Of a stretch of 41,361 nucleotides of DNA, positions 34,365 through 41,361 are shown in pieces. Origin of the DNA: JBHIFB01 sp046760905 (lineage in GTDB: Bacteria; Gemmatimonadota; CAZMKB01). The translations under genes and the position numbers were made by a program. The stretch lies in assembly GCA_046760905.1 (NCBI GenBank), contig JBHIFB010000010.1, positions 1 through 41,361 on the forward strand. Reading direction: 5' to 3'. Below the pieces are notes generated by a model. The model was given only the letters and a program-made list of their open reading frames with translations, did not search any database and was not told where the DNA came from. The first letter of the stretch is position 1. Each line of letters opens with the position of its first letter.

Positions 34365-36548
34365 ATGAGTCGATGGGGCTTTGTATTGCTTATCGGTGCG
34401 GTTATAATCCTGGCCCCCGGCAAAACGGAGTGGTTTCACACCATGGGAAGAGATGATACCGGGTACGAAGAACCTGGAAAGTCTGCTGGTCACAATCGCC
34501 TGGCCATGGAGAAAAGCCCATACCTGTTGCAACACGCTGATAATCCTGTCAACTGGTACCCGTGGAAGGAGGAGGCGTTTGCGAAGGCGAGAGATGAAGA
34601 CAAGCCCATCTTCCTCTCGATAGGCTATTCGGCATGCCACTGGTGCCAGGTCATGGAGGAGGAGTCCTTTCGTGATGAGGAGGTTGCCGAGTTGCTGAAT
34701 AAGCACTTCGTCTCTATAAAGGTCGACAGGGAGGAGAGACCGGATATCGACAATGTCTACATGACCGTATGCCAGGCGATGACCGGCTCAGGAGGCTGGC
34801 CGCTCTCAATTATTATGACTCCCGACAGGAAGCCATTCTTCGCAGGCACCTATTTTCCAAAAAACCCAAGGAGAGGACTCCCCGGTTTGCTGAACATACT
34901 GGGTCAGGTTGCGGATCTGTGGCAGAGGGATAGGACAGCGCTTGTAACGACCGGTGATCGGGTGGCGGAGGCAGTGGAAAACGCCGCCGGTATCGGCCAC
35001 GCCGGAGAGCTTAATGCTGAAATTCTCCAGAAGGCGTATCAGAATTTCAGAGTCAGATTCGATGAAGCCCACGGAGGCTTCGGGAAGGCGCCGAAGTTCC
35101 CCAGTCCGCATAATCTATCCTTCCTCCTGCGCTGGTGGTTGCGGACGGGAGACCAGCTGTCGCTTCGGATGGTGGAGCAGACACTCGATGCCATGAGATG
35201 GGGCGGCATTTACGATCACCTAGGTTTCGGTTTTCACCGTTATTCAACAGACGAGAGATGGCACATCCCGCATTTCGAGAAGATGCTCTATGATCAGGCC
35301 TTGCTCACGATTGCCTACGTTGAGGCCTATCAGGCCACAGGGGATGAACGATACAGGAAGGTGGCGGATGAGATCATAACATACGTAATGCGGGATCTGA
35401 CATCGCCCGATGGGGCTTTCTACTCTTCTGAGAATGCCGACAGTGAGGGCGAAGAAGGTAAATTCTATACATGGACCCACGGTGAAATAATCCGGATTCT
35501 TGGCGAAAAGCGGGGAGGCAGGTTCTGTCGGTTCTATGGAGTGGATGAGGCTGGCAATCTCACAGATGGCAAGAGCGTGCTTCGACGATCGAGATCACTG
35601 CCTGATGCAGCAAGGGATATGGGGATCGCACCTGATGAGCTGGGAGAGGAATTAGAAGGATCAAGGGAGGAACTCTTGAGTCATCGGAAGCTGAGAGCGA
35701 GGCCGTCGCTCGATGATAAGATTCTTACTGATTGGAACGGCCTAATGATCGCAAGCCTTGCAAAAGCTTCACAGGCTTTCGGTGATGAGCGATATGCCGA
35801 AACCGCCGAGATGGCCGCTCGCTTTATCATGAGAAACCTGCGGGAAGGAGATGGAGGACTTCTTCATAGATACCGGGATGGAGAGGCTGCGATACCTGCT
35901 TTTCTCGACGATTACGCCTTCTTCACATGGGGATTGATCGAACTCTATGAGGCGACATTTAAGACGGAGTACCTGAGGGAAGCCCTGACACTCACGGACC
36001 GTATGATTGAACTATTCTGGGATGAGAGCGATGGTGGATTTTACTTCACGGCCACAGATGGTGAAAAACTACTGCTGCGAGCCAAGGAAGCTTACGACGG
36101 TGCGATACCTTCGGGGAATTCCGTCGCCGCTCTCAACCTGCTCAGACTCGGAAGGATGGCAATGCGTGATGATCTCGAGAAGAAGGCTGACCAACTGTTT
36201 CAGAGCTTTGGGGAGATGGTGAGCAAGAATCCCTCATACTTCTCTCAGCTTCTCACAGCCCTCGATTTTAATATCGGTCCCACCTCCGAAATCATCGTGG
36301 CAGGCGACCTGTGCGAAGAGGGCACACGAGGAATGCTCGATGTTATAAGGACACGATTTCTTCCCAGGAAAGTCCTACTCCTTCATCCACCGGATGGGGG
36401 CGAGGAGATAGAAGCGATCGCAACGTTTGTGAAAAATCAGGGCAGGGTAGATGGCGAAACGGCTGTCTATGTGTGCGAGAACTTTGCCTGCAAGCTGCCG
36501 GCAAGAAGCGAGGAAGAGTTGATTTCTCTCCTCGGCTCATTAAATTGA
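34365..36548 (+). CDS. DUF255 thioredoxin-fold/six-hairpin protein (YyaL/SPATA20-like), apparently exported
   Basis: The chain has the family start NRLAMEKSPYLLQHADNPVNWYPW, a thioredoxin-like domain with Cys91 and Cys94 in SACHWCQVMEEESF, VKVDREERPDID-type sequence and GGWPLS, followed by an alpha/alpha toroid region with WHIPHFEKMLYDQA and DDYAFF. The biochemical role of the family is not established. ATG 34365 (GAGG 8 bases upstream) yields 727 residues and a hydrophobic leader SRWGFVLLIGAVIILAPG, unlike the usual cytosolic members; a start further inside would remove it. It probably follows the cupin gene in one transcript. Confidence 0.85.
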   Translation: MSRWGFVLLIGAVIILAPGKTEWFHTMGRDDTGYEEPGKSAGHNRLAMEKSPYLLQHADNPVNWYPWKEEAFAKARDEDKPIFLSIGYSACHWCQVMEEESFRDEEVAELLNKHFVSIKVDREERPDIDNVYMTVCQAMTGSGGWPLSIIMTPDRKPFFAGTYFPKNPRRGLPGLLNILGQVADLWQRDRTALVTTGDRVAEAVENAAGIGHAGELNAEILQKAYQNFRVRFDEAHGGFGKAPKFPSPHNLSFLLRWWLRTGDQLSLRMVEQTLDAMRWGGIYDHLGFGFHRYSTDERWHIPHFEKMLYDQALLTIAYVEAYQATGDERYRKVADEIITYVMRDLTSPDGAFYSSENADSEGEEGKFYTWTHGEIIRILGEKRGGRFCRFYGVDEAGNLTDGKSVLRRSRSLPDAARDMGIAPDELGEELEGSREELLSHRKLRARPSLDDKILTDWNGLMIASLAKASQAFGDERYAETAEMAARFIMRNLREGDGGLLHRYRDGEAAIPAFLDDYAFFTWGLIELYEATFKTEYLREALTLTDRMIELFWDESDGGFYFTATDGEKLLLRAKEAYDGAIPSGNSVAALNLLRLGRMAMRDDLEKKADQLFQSFGEMVSKNPSYFSQLLTALDFNIGPTSEIIVAGDLCEEGTRGMLDVIRTRFLPRKVLLLHPPDGGEEIEAIATFVKNQGRVDGETAVYVCENFACKLPARSEEELISLLGSLN

Positions 36549-36643
36549 CATAATAATTTCCCCCGATTCTCTGAAGAGCTTTCATGAAGCAATAGACGAT
36601 TCAGGCAATGTTTTTAAGACCTAAGGGAAAGGAGAAAATTACG

Positions 36644-37606
36644 ATGAGAGAATTGAACCTTATTGTTCTCTCTCTAGTTTGCTCAACGGTTATTCTTAAG
36701 GGGACAGATGCTCAGGGTGTAGAATCGATCCATTCACGACTTATGGAGATCAGTTACGTTGCCAGAGTCGATGAGGTACCGCAGGATGCCAAGGAACTGA
36801 AGATCTGGATACCCCTGCCAAGAAGCAACGACCAACAGGAGATCGATGATATTGAGATACGCGGTCCCGAGACATACAGGATTACAACCGAGCCTAAGTA
36901 CGGAAACAGGATGGTCTTCTTCTCTGTTTCGAACCCGCCTTCGGAGGTGGAGGTGGAAATCCGTTTCAAGGCGAAGAGGGTTGAGTGTTCGCCGCATCAC
37001 AGATCCTCTAAAGATGAGAAGCTCGTAGGCTATGCGCTCCAGGCGGAGGAACTTGTTCCTCTTTCGGATGATATACGTGCCAGAGCCAGCAAGTACACGG
37101 CAGGCAGAGAAACAGTGAAGGAGAAGGCCAGAGCGCTATATGATCACACGTTAGAGCATATGAAATATGATAAATCCGGAACCGGCTGGGGACGGGGTGA
37201 TTACCGGTTTGCCTGTGACGTCGGTACCGGTAACTGCACTGATTTCCATGCGTATTTCATAGGCCTATGCAGAAACATAGGGATACCGGCCTATTTCGAG
37301 ATAGGGCTCACGATACCGACTGATGCGCCCGAGGGGGAGACGGGAGCCTATCACTGCTGGGCATATTACTGGGATGATGAGTGGATCCCAGTCGATATCT
37401 CGGAGGCAGACAAGCATCCACAGATGAGCGAGTATTTCTTCGGTAACCATGACGAAAACCGGCTCGCATTCTCAATAGGAAGGGACCTCGTCCTTGAGCC
37501 ACCTCAAAACGGAGAACCCCTGAACTATTTTATATTCCCGTATGCGGAAGTCGACGGGAGAGTGCATGATAAGGTCTCGAAGATCACGTCTTACAAAAAC
37601 ATGTAG
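36644..37606 (+). CDS. Exported transglutaminase-like protein
   Basis: The protein has a signal peptide (about residues 1-24, ending TDAQG), a beta-rich N-terminal domain (about 35-115), and a transglutaminase-like cysteine protease fold. The catalytic triad is visible as Cys198 in GTGNCTDFH, His237 in GAYHCWAYYW and Asp251 in WIPVDISEA. Bacterial members mostly act as peptidases or amidases in the envelope rather than as cross-linkers; the substrate is unknown. ATG 36644 has AAGGAG about 9 bases before it and starts directly at the signal peptide, so it is preferred to ATG 36608. Length is 320 residues. Confidence 0.86.
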   Translation: MRELNLIVLSLVCSTVILKGTDAQGVESIHSRLMEISYVARVDEVPQDAKELKIWIPLPRSNDQQEIDDIEIRGPETYRITTEPKYGNRMVFFSVSNPPSEVEVEIRFKAKRVECSPHHRSSKDEKLVGYALQAEELVPLSDDIRARASKYTAGRETVKEKARALYDHTLEHMKYDKSGTGWGRGDYRFACDVGTGNCTDFHAYFIGLCRNIGIPAYFEIGLTIPTDAPEGETGAYHCWAYYWDDEWIPVDISEADKHPQMSEYFFGNHDENRLAFSIGRDLVLEPPQNGEPLNYFIFPYAEVDGRVHDKVSKITSYKNM

Positions 37607-37620
37607 AGGCCTGCCTTCGA

Positions 37621-37637
37621 TTGGCTCTTAAAGTGCT
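37621..37637 (+). promoter_or_regulatory. Candidate sigma-54 (-24/-12) promoter
   Basis: The sequence TTGGCTCTTAAAGTGCT matches 10 of the 13 fixed positions of the TTGGCACGNNNNTTGCT consensus. The essential GG (37623-37624) and GC (37635-37636) are separated by exactly 10 bases. It lies in a non-coding gap and points towards the lamin-tail gene, about 300 bases downstream. RpoN is encoded in this window. No enhancer-binding site was identified. Confidence 0.45.
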
Positions 37638-37727
37638 GCGGGCGATCTGAACCCTATAATTGCTTCCTACAGTCGTTAATTCTCCCAGGGACACATGATC
37701 TCTCACGATCGCCTAACATTTTATAAC

Positions 37728-37756
37728 TTGAGCGATTTGGCCGGACACCTTTTTAT
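37728..37756 (+). promoter_or_regulatory. Weak sigma-70-like promoter candidate
   Basis: TTGAGC (37728-37733), 17 bases, then TTTTAT (37751-37756): 4 of 6 matches in each box. It lies about 190 bases before the lamin-tail start. It is offered only as an alternative to the sigma-54-like site. Confidence 0.22.
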
Positions 37757-37949
37757 CGTCGTTTTTATCTGCGACATGCAATTCCTTCCAAAGAAAAAAT
37801 CCCTTGCGGGAAGATCATCATAATCCCTTCTCATGTTAAAGGATAGAGGCGTTGTACCATTTCATGGATTTATGGCATGCCTGTTGCTTTCCTCCCGGAC
37901 AGTCGCGACAGAAACTTGCAAAAGGCTCACAGCGAAAAAGGAGGGGTCG

Positions 37950-38900
37950 ATGGGTTTGTCATGGGCTAGACCTACAGTTTCCGTTTTTCTCCTGGTTTTC
38001 TCTCTAACCGCAATGCTTCATGGCGACGGTGAGATGGTGCGGAATAAGCCCGTTCCGGGAGATATCATCATCAACGAGTTGATGGTTGACCCCGATATGG
38101 TTGCAGATGACGATGGCGAATATATTGAGCTCTTCAACCGGACTCCAAGCGGTATAGATCTGAACGGATGGGTGCTGATGGATGCCGGGATTGACTATCA
38201 TGTGATTGATAACGGCGGTTCTCTCATAATCGGACCGGAAGAATTCATGGTTCTTGCGAGAAATGGGATCTTCGAGGAAAATGGCGGTGTGAATGCGGAC
38301 TATGAGTACAGCGGGTTTGTGCTTTCCAATTCAAGCGATGAAGTGATTCTCGTTGATACACAGGGCATGGCGATAGACAGTCTTGTATACAGCTCGGAAT
38401 TGGAATTCCCGCTGGAGACCGGAAGTTCGATGGAGTTGCGGAATCAATACTGGGACAACACGCTTGGAATCACCTGGCTGGCTGCGAGAGAATCCTTCGG
38501 CGCCGGCGATCTAGGCAGCCCCGGTTCGGAGAACAGTGTATATGAAGATTTCAAGTGGGTAGCCGTTGATGCTGCGGCCAGAACCGGCGTTGTCTCCCCG
38601 GGAGACAGCCTCGTGGTGCATATCGACCTTTTCAACCCGGGCTGGCTGGACTGGTCATGCGAGGCTGCATCATTCCTCGTGCTGCCGGGCGGCTCACCGT
38701 TCTGGGGTAATCCTCTCGATGGCCCCTTCAGTTTCTGGATACAGGCGGGGTGGGTCTTTCACCTGATGAGGTCATACTACATACCTGATGCAGCCTTCCC
38801 TGGGATCTACTCTCTATACTATGGTGTCAGGGAAGCCGGCGGTGAGGTTTTGGATTATGAGCGTGTAACCTTTGAGGTGAGTACGCACCGGAAGAAGTAA
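37950..38900 (+). CDS. Exported lamin-tail-domain protein
   Basis: ATG 37950 has AAGGAGG (37938-37944) 5 bases upstream and begins with a signal peptide (WARPTVSVFLLVFSLTAML). Residues about 35-150 form a lamin-tail domain: GDIIINELMVDP, DGEYIELFNRT, IDLNGWVL and SNSSDEVILVD. The remaining part (about 190-316) is beta-rich, without a known domain. The 316-residue protein has no FlgD-like tail, which often follows lamin-tail domains in related bacteria. Lamin-tail domains in bacteria occur in secreted and surface proteins; the function here is unknown. It is probably a single-gene unit ending at the terminator at 39068. Confidence 0.8.
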   Translation: MGLSWARPTVSVFLLVFSLTAMLHGDGEMVRNKPVPGDIIINELMVDPDMVADDDGEYIELFNRTPSGIDLNGWVLMDAGIDYHVIDNGGSLIIGPEEFMVLARNGIFEENGGVNADYEYSGFVLSNSSDEVILVDTQGMAIDSLVYSSELEFPLETGSSMELRNQYWDNTLGITWLAARESFGAGDLGSPGSENSVYEDFKWVAVDAAARTGVVSPGDSLVVHIDLFNPGWLDWSCEAASFLVLPGGSPFWGNPLDGPFSFWIQAGWVFHLMRSYYIPDAAFPGIYSLYYGVREAGGEVLDYERVTFEVSTHRKK

Positions 38901-38910
38901 TCGGATCGGG

Positions 38911-39064
38911 TGGCCGGAGATCCGAGCCCTCGGAAAAGGAACCTCCTTCCCTCGTTCCAGGATCTTCGGCCAGAGCTTAGGTGATGAAATAACGAGATTG
39001 CATTGAGTAGATCTTATGAGGGGGGAGTAGGGAGCAAGCGTGGAGAATAACTCCACAGCCCTAC
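38911..39064 (+). ncRNA. Structured intergenic region, possible small RNA or 3' UTR element
   Basis: Two separate foldable elements precede a terminator. First, 38911-38923 pairs with 38960-38972 over 13 bp (one G-T), enclosing a 36-base arm with an inner hairpin (AAGGA/TCCTT, 38936-38948). Second, GTAGGG (39027-39032) pairs with CCCTAC (39059-39064) around an inner stem GTGGAG/CTCCAC (39040-39045 and 39051-39056). No known RNA family is recognised and no clear promoter is seen, so this may be only the 3' UTR of the lamin-tail mRNA. Confidence 0.3.
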
Positions 39065-39067
39065 GAG

Positions 39068-39104
39068 AAGGCCGCGGGCGCTGTGGCCCACGGCCTTCCC
39101 TTTT
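39068..39104 (+). terminator. Rho-independent terminator between convergent genes
   Basis: AAGGCCG (39068-39074) pairs with CGGCCTT (39091-39097), and after one mismatch GGGC (39076-39079) pairs with GCCC (39086-39089) around a 6-base loop. CCCTTTT follows, with the T run at 39101-39104. It ends transcripts coming from the lamin-tail side. The minus-strand lipoprotein gene stops at 39118, just beyond; its own transcript would read into the same stem but without a good U tract. Confidence 0.72.
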
Positions 39105-39117
39105 GTGCTCATTTCCC

Positions 39118-39684
39118 TCAGATAGACGATGAGAATTCAATCACAGCTTTGAGCTTTTCCATAAGCACAGAGCCCTTTATATCCTCCTCGAGATCTCCTG
39201 GATAGAGATACAGCTCCGCTGCGAAGTAGATCTCATCTTTCTCGAACAGCCCGAGAAGCCGATCATCACCCTCGACGGCGATGTCGAGTTTATACGTGGT
39301 GTCCGGAACGATGACCACAGTCTGGTCGATGATGGGCGTAGTCATGAAAGGATCGAGCCCTCCCTCGCATGCGAAGATCTTGAACTCTCCCTCTGCCTCT
39401 CCCGTATCGTTCGAGATCTCGATCCCGAGCAGGATGTGTATCCTCTCCATGTCTCCAGAATCGCTTATCTCCTCGGCGATGGGTACCGCCTGTACAGGGC
39501 TTTTCACACTCACCTGAGGACCGTAGCCGGGTATGATGGGATCTTCTCCGTAGTCGATCTGTCTCTTGTCCTCTTTAAAAAAGCTGAGTATGTCAATATT
39601 AAGGGTCACTGTGCTTTTCGAACAGTGGGAAAAGAGGAAGAGGAATAGAATTGAGTGAGTCGCTATTTTCACGAAGTTTTTCAT
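39118..39684 (-). CDS. Small exported protein, probable lipoprotein, no recognised family
   Basis: From ATG 39684 it has 188 residues. The N-terminus (MKNFVKIATHSILFLFLFSHCSKS) has two lysines, a hydrophobic core and a Cys at residue 21, giving a likely but imperfect lipobox. The mature part is acidic and predicted beta-rich (RIHILLGIEISND, VVIVPDTTYKLDIAVEGDD), perhaps a single beta-sandwich. I recognise no family. It starts 4 bases after the stop of the upstream barrel gene on the same strand, so the two are probably coupled and may form an outer-membrane pair. The longer frame to 39771 would overlap that gene and lacks a leader. Confidence 0.65.
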   Translation of the reverse strand: MKNFVKIATHSILFLFLFSHCSKSTVTLNIDILSFFKEDKRQIDYGEDPIIPGYGPQVSVKSPVQAVPIAEEISDSGDMERIHILLGIEISNDTGEAEGEFKIFACEGGLDPFMTTPIIDQTVVIVPDTTYKLDIAVEGDDRLLGLFEKDEIYFAAELYLYPGDLEEDIKGSVLMEKLKAVIEFSSSI

Positions 39685-39688
39685 CGTC

Positions 39689-41074
39689 TCAATAATCTCC
39701 GAAACGGAGCGATGTGGCCATGTAAAGCCCTTTAGCCCCCGAAAGAGTTCTGTTGTGAGTGGCAAATCCAAGGTCTACATTTACCGGTCCGACCGGTATG
39801 CCAGCTCCGAAGGCGAGCTGCATCTTGCCCGCTTCGTTGAAGATTCCGGCCCGCAACGGGAGTGAATGCACATAGAATTCGCTCCCAAGGTTGAGATACG
39901 CCTTCCCACCGAACACATCGAAATTGGACGCGATGATGTACCCTTCCTTTTGCTTTGCTTCGTCACGAAACATTCTATCCTTGTATGCGAGGGAAATCGT
40001 GAAGGATCTCGGGATCTTTTGCCTGTAGCGCTCGAATGGTACCAGGGTCCATTTCTCTACATCATTCGATTCATCCTCGAGCTTCCACCTCTCGACCTCG
40101 GCATCCCAGGTAATGCGTGAGTAAATATCCTGTATACCGATGCCGACCTCGACACGATCCACCCTGGTGAGGAAACCTATGTCGAAGCCATAGCCTGTCC
40201 CGCTGGGAGAGTAAGTGCCCCACTCCGGATGAGAGGATCGGATGATAGAGGTGAATTCGACATCCGGCGGGTTATCCTCATCGAATACCGGATCGTGTGT
40301 AAGGATGGCGAACTCGGTCTTCGTGTCCACATAGGCCCAACCCATCAGGTACTTCGCCGTCCCTCCTATGAATATCGGATTGTCCTCCCCGAGAAGATCG
40401 AAAGGGAGGCGGCGTCCATGGGATGCGTTGATAGATGCCATGGCAGCGAAGTTCCCCTCAACGAAAACGTCGTATTTCGAGTTCGGCTCGAACTCTTCTG
40501 CCTCTGCCAGCGCAGCAGTCAGGTTGTCTGAGAGGGTGACTTTCCCCTCCCCTATCAAGAAGGGGGCTACGGTGAAGGAGTATCGGCCAAACCTCATGCC
40601 GGCCCTCGGTGACCTTAAGTCGTAAATACCAGGGTCTATAGGCTCGGTCGGGATATAGGTCTGAAGTTCTCCAAGGTCTACCTGGAGGTAGTCCTCGCTT
40701 ATATCAACTGTCACATTCGTTTCGGTCGTCGTATAATCCGGCGTTACCAGCTGCAGGTGTATCGGGGGATTCAGCAGAAGATTCGTGATATATATAGGAT
40801 CGAAATCCGGGTCATCAGGATCGAGTACAGGGAAATTGCTAGCAAGCTGCAAGAGCCCGAGAGGGACCGGTATGCTGAGGGGTGTCTTCTCAGCCGGGAT
40901 AGCGAGATAAGCAGGGTTACACCGGATAGCATCACCGTGGTATCCGAGGAAAACTCCTCCCATTCCCACTCTTCTGGCATCCAGCGTAAATCCCGATGCC
41001 CTTTCGGTACAGAGGCTGACAGCGATGAAAGCTGCTAATACACAGAATTTGAAACGACCCATACCGGAAAGCAT
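39689..41074 (-). CDS. Outer-membrane barrel protein, PorV/TraF-like
   Basis: ATG 41074 has GGGGAG 7 bases upstream. A signal peptide follows (FKFCVLAAFIAVSLCTERASG, about residues 8-28), giving 461 residues; upstream in-frame starts add residues without purpose. The mature start, ARRVGMGGVFLGYHGDAIRCNPAYLA, is the conserved opening of PorV/TraF/FadL-like barrels (GMGG...D....NPA). Alternating strands continue to the end, which closes with LYMATSLRFGDY, an aromatic-terminated last strand. PorV proteins serve type IX secretion in Bacteroidetes, which would fit the FlgD-like tails here, but this link is only inference. It is followed closely by the small lipoprotein gene. Confidence 0.78.
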   Translation of the reverse strand: MLSGMGRFKFCVLAAFIAVSLCTERASGFTLDARRVGMGGVFLGYHGDAIRCNPAYLAIPAEKTPLSIPVPLGLLQLASNFPVLDPDDPDFDPIYITNLLLNPPIHLQLVTPDYTTTETNVTVDISEDYLQVDLGELQTYIPTEPIDPGIYDLRSPRAGMRFGRYSFTVAPFLIGEGKVTLSDNLTAALAEAEEFEPNSKYDVFVEGNFAAMASINASHGRRLPFDLLGEDNPIFIGGTAKYLMGWAYVDTKTEFAILTHDPVFDEDNPPDVEFTSIIRSSHPEWGTYSPSGTGYGFDIGFLTRVDRVEVGIGIQDIYSRITWDAEVERWKLEDESNDVEKWTLVPFERYRQKIPRSFTISLAYKDRMFRDEAKQKEGYIIASNFDVFGGKAYLNLGSEFYVHSLPLRAGIFNEAGKMQLAFGAGIPVGPVNVDLGFATHNRTLSGAKGLYMATSLRFGDY

Positions 41075-41343
41075 GAAATCACTCCCCAAAGACTGCTTGT
41101 TAATGTCCATAAGAAATAATGGCAAAAATCGTACCATTTCTGAGGAATTTTCTCGCTATTATTTCAGGATAAATCCATAATCAGCGGTATTAGGAATGCA
41201 CATCCTGAGTATTACGTGGTATAGTGTAGGCTTTCGGGGTCTTTTATCCCTACTTAAGCATTTACCCATCTATGGTCTCGCAGGCGGGTTATCAGGTGAA
41301 TGTTCATTTTGTTTCGACATGCGGATTGACCGGCTTCAGGGCT
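41075..41343. other. Intergenic region upstream of the barrel gene
   Basis: About 270 A+T-rich bases with no gene, tRNA or rRNA recognised on either strand. On the minus strand TTGCCA is followed after 17 bases by TAACAA, a poor promoter match upstream of 41074. Promoter-like signals must exist here for the minus-strand pair, but I cannot fix them. Confidence 0.4.
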
Positions 41344-41361
41344 CCGAGTCCTTTCACTCGG
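41344..41361. repeat. Perfect 6-bp inverted repeat at the window edge
   Basis: CCGAGT (41344-41349) pairs with ACTCGG (41356-41361) around CCTTTC. It may be the top of a terminator or part of a longer structure, but the window ends here, so the following bases are not visible. Confidence 0.3.

Larger units (their letters stand above)
37607..37949 (+). other. Intergenic region of 343 bases before the lamin-tail gene
   Basis: No gene or RNA gene is recognised. It holds a sigma-54-like site at 37621-37637, a weak sigma-70-like pair at 37728-37756 and a perfect TATAAT near 37655 that lacks a matching -35. A 4-bp hairpin (TCCC/GGGA) lies near 37799-37810. The open frame from 37833 is in frame with the lamin-tail gene, but it lacks a good ribosome binding site and its extra residues do not look like a signal peptide. 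Confidence 0.5.

Noticed and set aside
1..41361. CRISPR arrays, insertion sequences, phage genes or attachment sites
   Set aside because: No regularly spaced repeats, transposase, integrase or phage structural genes were seen; the window looks like core chromosome.

Overview
The window is one stretch of a bacterial chromosome of moderate G+C content with tightly packed genes. It is a diderm (Gram-negative type) cell with lipopolysaccharide: it carries a complete CMP-Kdo pathway, a heptose phosphatase, Lpt export genes and several predicted outer-membrane barrels. Two secreted proteins end in the FlgD-like tail with an NYPNPFNP motif. Together with lamin-tail, FG-GAP and PorV-like proteins, this is typical of uncultured phyla around the FCB superphylum (Krumholzibacteria, Eisenbacteria, Latescibacteria and similar). 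That placement is inference from gene content; no rRNA or tRNA gene is present.

Layout. (1) 1-7.0 kb: the 3' part of selA, gmhB, then three exported proteins (a barrel with a bactofilin-like front, an FG-GAP repeat protein, a BNR-repeat protein with an FlgD-like tail). (2) 7.2-17.1 kb: a TonB-like anchor, then kdsB, pyrG, kdsA, kdsC, kdsD, lptC, an lptA-like gene, lptB, rpoN and hpf. Many starts overlap the preceding stop. (3) 17.2-24.8 kb: hprK followed by a whole mannose-family phosphotransferase system (EIIA, EIIB, EIIC, EIID, HPr, EI). A GH57 glucanotransferase-like gene is inserted between EIIB and EIIC and overlaps both by 4 bases. (4) 24.8-30.0 kb: a glucose/mannose-6-phosphate isomerase, a sugar nucleotidyltransferase, metK, ahcY and a BFN/DUF151 protein. 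(5) 30.0-38.9 kb: a subtilase with an FlgD-like tail and a strong terminator, a UbiE-type methyltransferase, a cupin, a DUF255 protein, an exported transglutaminase-like protein and a lamin-tail protein. (6) 39.1-41.1 kb on the minus strand: an outer-membrane barrel and a small probable lipoprotein, convergent with region 5.

How the parts fit. The Kdo genes make CMP-Kdo, pyrG supplies the CTP, and lptC/A/B belong to the machine that moves finished LPS outward. The order lptA-lptB-rpoN-hpf followed by PTS genes is the same neighbourhood that in Proteobacteria leads into the nitrogen-type regulatory PTS. Here the regulatory slot holds HPr kinase and a full sugar-transporting mannose-type PTS. 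HPr has both His15 and Ser46 at the canonical positions, so HprK control is plausible. The isomerase and nucleotidyltransferase downstream fit the use of imported hexose for glycolysis and sugar nucleotides. The points most worth a second look are this hybrid PTS/GH57 operon, the bactofilin-barrel fusion, a sigma-54-type promoter at 37621, and a structured, terminator-ended intergenic region at 38.9-39.1 kb.
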